Source: CAYXZQ01 sp964469935
GTDB taxonomy: Archaea; Nanobdellota; Nanobdellia; Woesearchaeales; DSVV01
Direction of reading: 5' to 3'
DNA length: 46,708 nt
Assembly: GCA_964469935.1 (NCBI GenBank)
Contig: CAYXZQ010000008.1
Span: 1-46,708 of the forward strand
Within the stretch, counting starts at the first letter, position 1, and every line of letters begins with the position of its first letter. The notes under the pieces are model-generated. The model did not search any database, was not told the DNA's origin, and saw only the letters and a list, made by a program, of their open reading frames with translations. The position numbers and the translations under genes are program-made. Positions 46,074 through 46,708 of this stretch are shown one piece after another.

Positions 46074-46708
46074 TCATTCGGTCAGATACTCATCAGGCAT
46101 TAGCCTCTCATTGATCTCGCCCCTGAGGTTCTTCGGAAGAAGCTCTTTGACTTTCTCCTTCGGGTAGTTCCCCATGAGCCATGAGAGCTTGATGAATGCT
46201 GTCTCAGGGAGCATGTCTTCGCAGAAGATGACGCCGATGTCCCTAAGCCTCCTGAGATTGGAATACACGTCAGGGTGCACCCTGCCGTAGATGCACTGCG
46301 ACGTCATCGCGACGATTCCGCCTTTCTTTATGTATCCTTTCAATATCCCGTATATCTCAAGATTGTCGTTCCCAACATTTGTCGGTGCATGGCCGAGGCC
46401 GGTACCTTCGATGACGAATCCCTTGTAATTCTTTGCATAGAAATCCGCAAGCTTGGGTGAAAGCCCTGGATGGGTCTTGAGCAGTCCGACTCCGTTGCTC
46501 ATCTTATTCTTGAGCAAAATCCCGTCTGGCTTATCAGGATAATCTTTCACCTGCTCAATCTTTCCGGTCTCATAATACACATATGCAAATGGTTTGTCAT
46601 TGACTGCCCTGAACGCGTCGCGCCTGCTAGTGTGCATCTTCCTGACCTTTGTCCCTGCGATGATTGCACACCTCACGTCACTGCTCGAGTCATGCATGCA
46701 TGTCGCTA
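46074..46708 (-). CDS. gatD: Glutamyl-tRNA(Gln) amidotransferase subunit D, C-terminal part
   Basis: The frame is open to the end of the window, so the N-terminus is missing. KVRKMHTSRRDAFRAVND and YYETGKIEQVKDYPDKPDGILLK belong to the asparaginase-like domain of GatD, as do KGFVIEGTGLGHAPTN, GGIVAMTSQCIYGRVHPDVYSNLRRLRDIGV, and FCEDMLPETAFIKLSWLMGN. GatD releases ammonia from glutamine or asparagine for GatE. The gene is upstream of gatE on the same strand but separated from it by the tiny peptides, the aminotransferase, the gap and the methyltransferase-like gene. Confidence 0.92.
   Translation of the reverse strand, partial: ATCMHDSSSDVRCAIIAGTKVRKMHTSRRDAFRAVNDKPFAYVYYETGKIEQVKDYPDKPDGILLKNKMSNGVGLLKTHPGLSPKLADFYAKNYKGFVIEGTGLGHAPTNVGNDNLEIYGILKGYIKKGGIVAMTSQCIYGRVHPDVYSNLRRLRDIGVIFCEDMLPETAFIKLSWLMGNYPKEKVKELLPKNLRGEINERLMPDEYLTE

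Overview
The window is a stretch of an archaeal chromosome. The informational genes are archaeal in type: a GatDE tRNA-dependent amidotransferase, class I lysyl-tRNA synthetase, archaeal CCA-adding enzyme, MBF1, TruD, diphthamide genes, archaellin, TrmB and Lrp-type regulators, and a probable intron-containing tRNA. Many genes standing alone have a TTTAAATA-like TATA box about 25-28 nt upstream of the start codon, which implies leaderless mRNAs. Genes inside operons more often carry GGAGG/GGTG Shine-Dalgarno sites. Several proteins are shorter than usual (GatE, TruD, a Dph2-like protein), and one rRNA methylase (RsmI) is bacterial in type. This suggests a DPANN-like lineage, but the assignment is tentative. 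A run of 100 N marks an assembly gap at 44515-44614.

Region by region. 1-243 is the end of dph6. 240-4260 is a toxin-antitoxin island: HicBA with a damaged hicA, an AbrB-PIN pair, a solitary HicB and a RelE-like/winged-helix pair. Repeated copies of a short gene tail are scattered among the first three. 2606-3568 is a double Lrp-type regulator. 4750-8157 is a sucrose module: a GH100-like invertase, a sucrose-phosphate phosphatase interrupted by in-frame stops, and sucrose-phosphate synthase. 8240-14217 holds two regulators and a 1421-residue fusion of the 2-hydroxyacyl-CoA dehydratase activase/dehydratase families. 14223-18025 has a membrane histidine kinase, an HD hydrolase and several unrecognised genes. 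18090-23032 carries ahcY, a HAD hydrolase, rsmI, archaellin and cca.

23279-24938 is an operon of a small multidrug-export-family protein, a PAP2 phosphatase and a CTP-dependent polyprenol kinase, probably acting on the lipid carrier for glycosylation. It is followed by an unusual nested inverted-repeat element. 25241-27470 is a MoxR-like ATPase with its VWA partner, followed by a shortened Dph2-like gene. 28167-35115 is a large signalling block: three response regulators, two histidine kinases, a 57-residue membrane protein and a small acidic protein. 35270-36693 is an ATP-grasp ligase with a RimB-type protease. 37073-40335 holds lysS, MBF1, truD and the tRNA. 40391-46708 has a second six-hairpin glycosidase-like protein, adk, gatE, a methyltransferase-like gene, an aminotransferase, tiny single-helix peptides and a partial gatD.

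Points most worth attention: the sucrose cycle in an archaeon, the lipid-carrier operon, the structured element at 24938-25029, the two-kinase operon with an exact palindromic operator, the GatE without its usual insertion domain, and a set of genes too small for ordinary gene calling.
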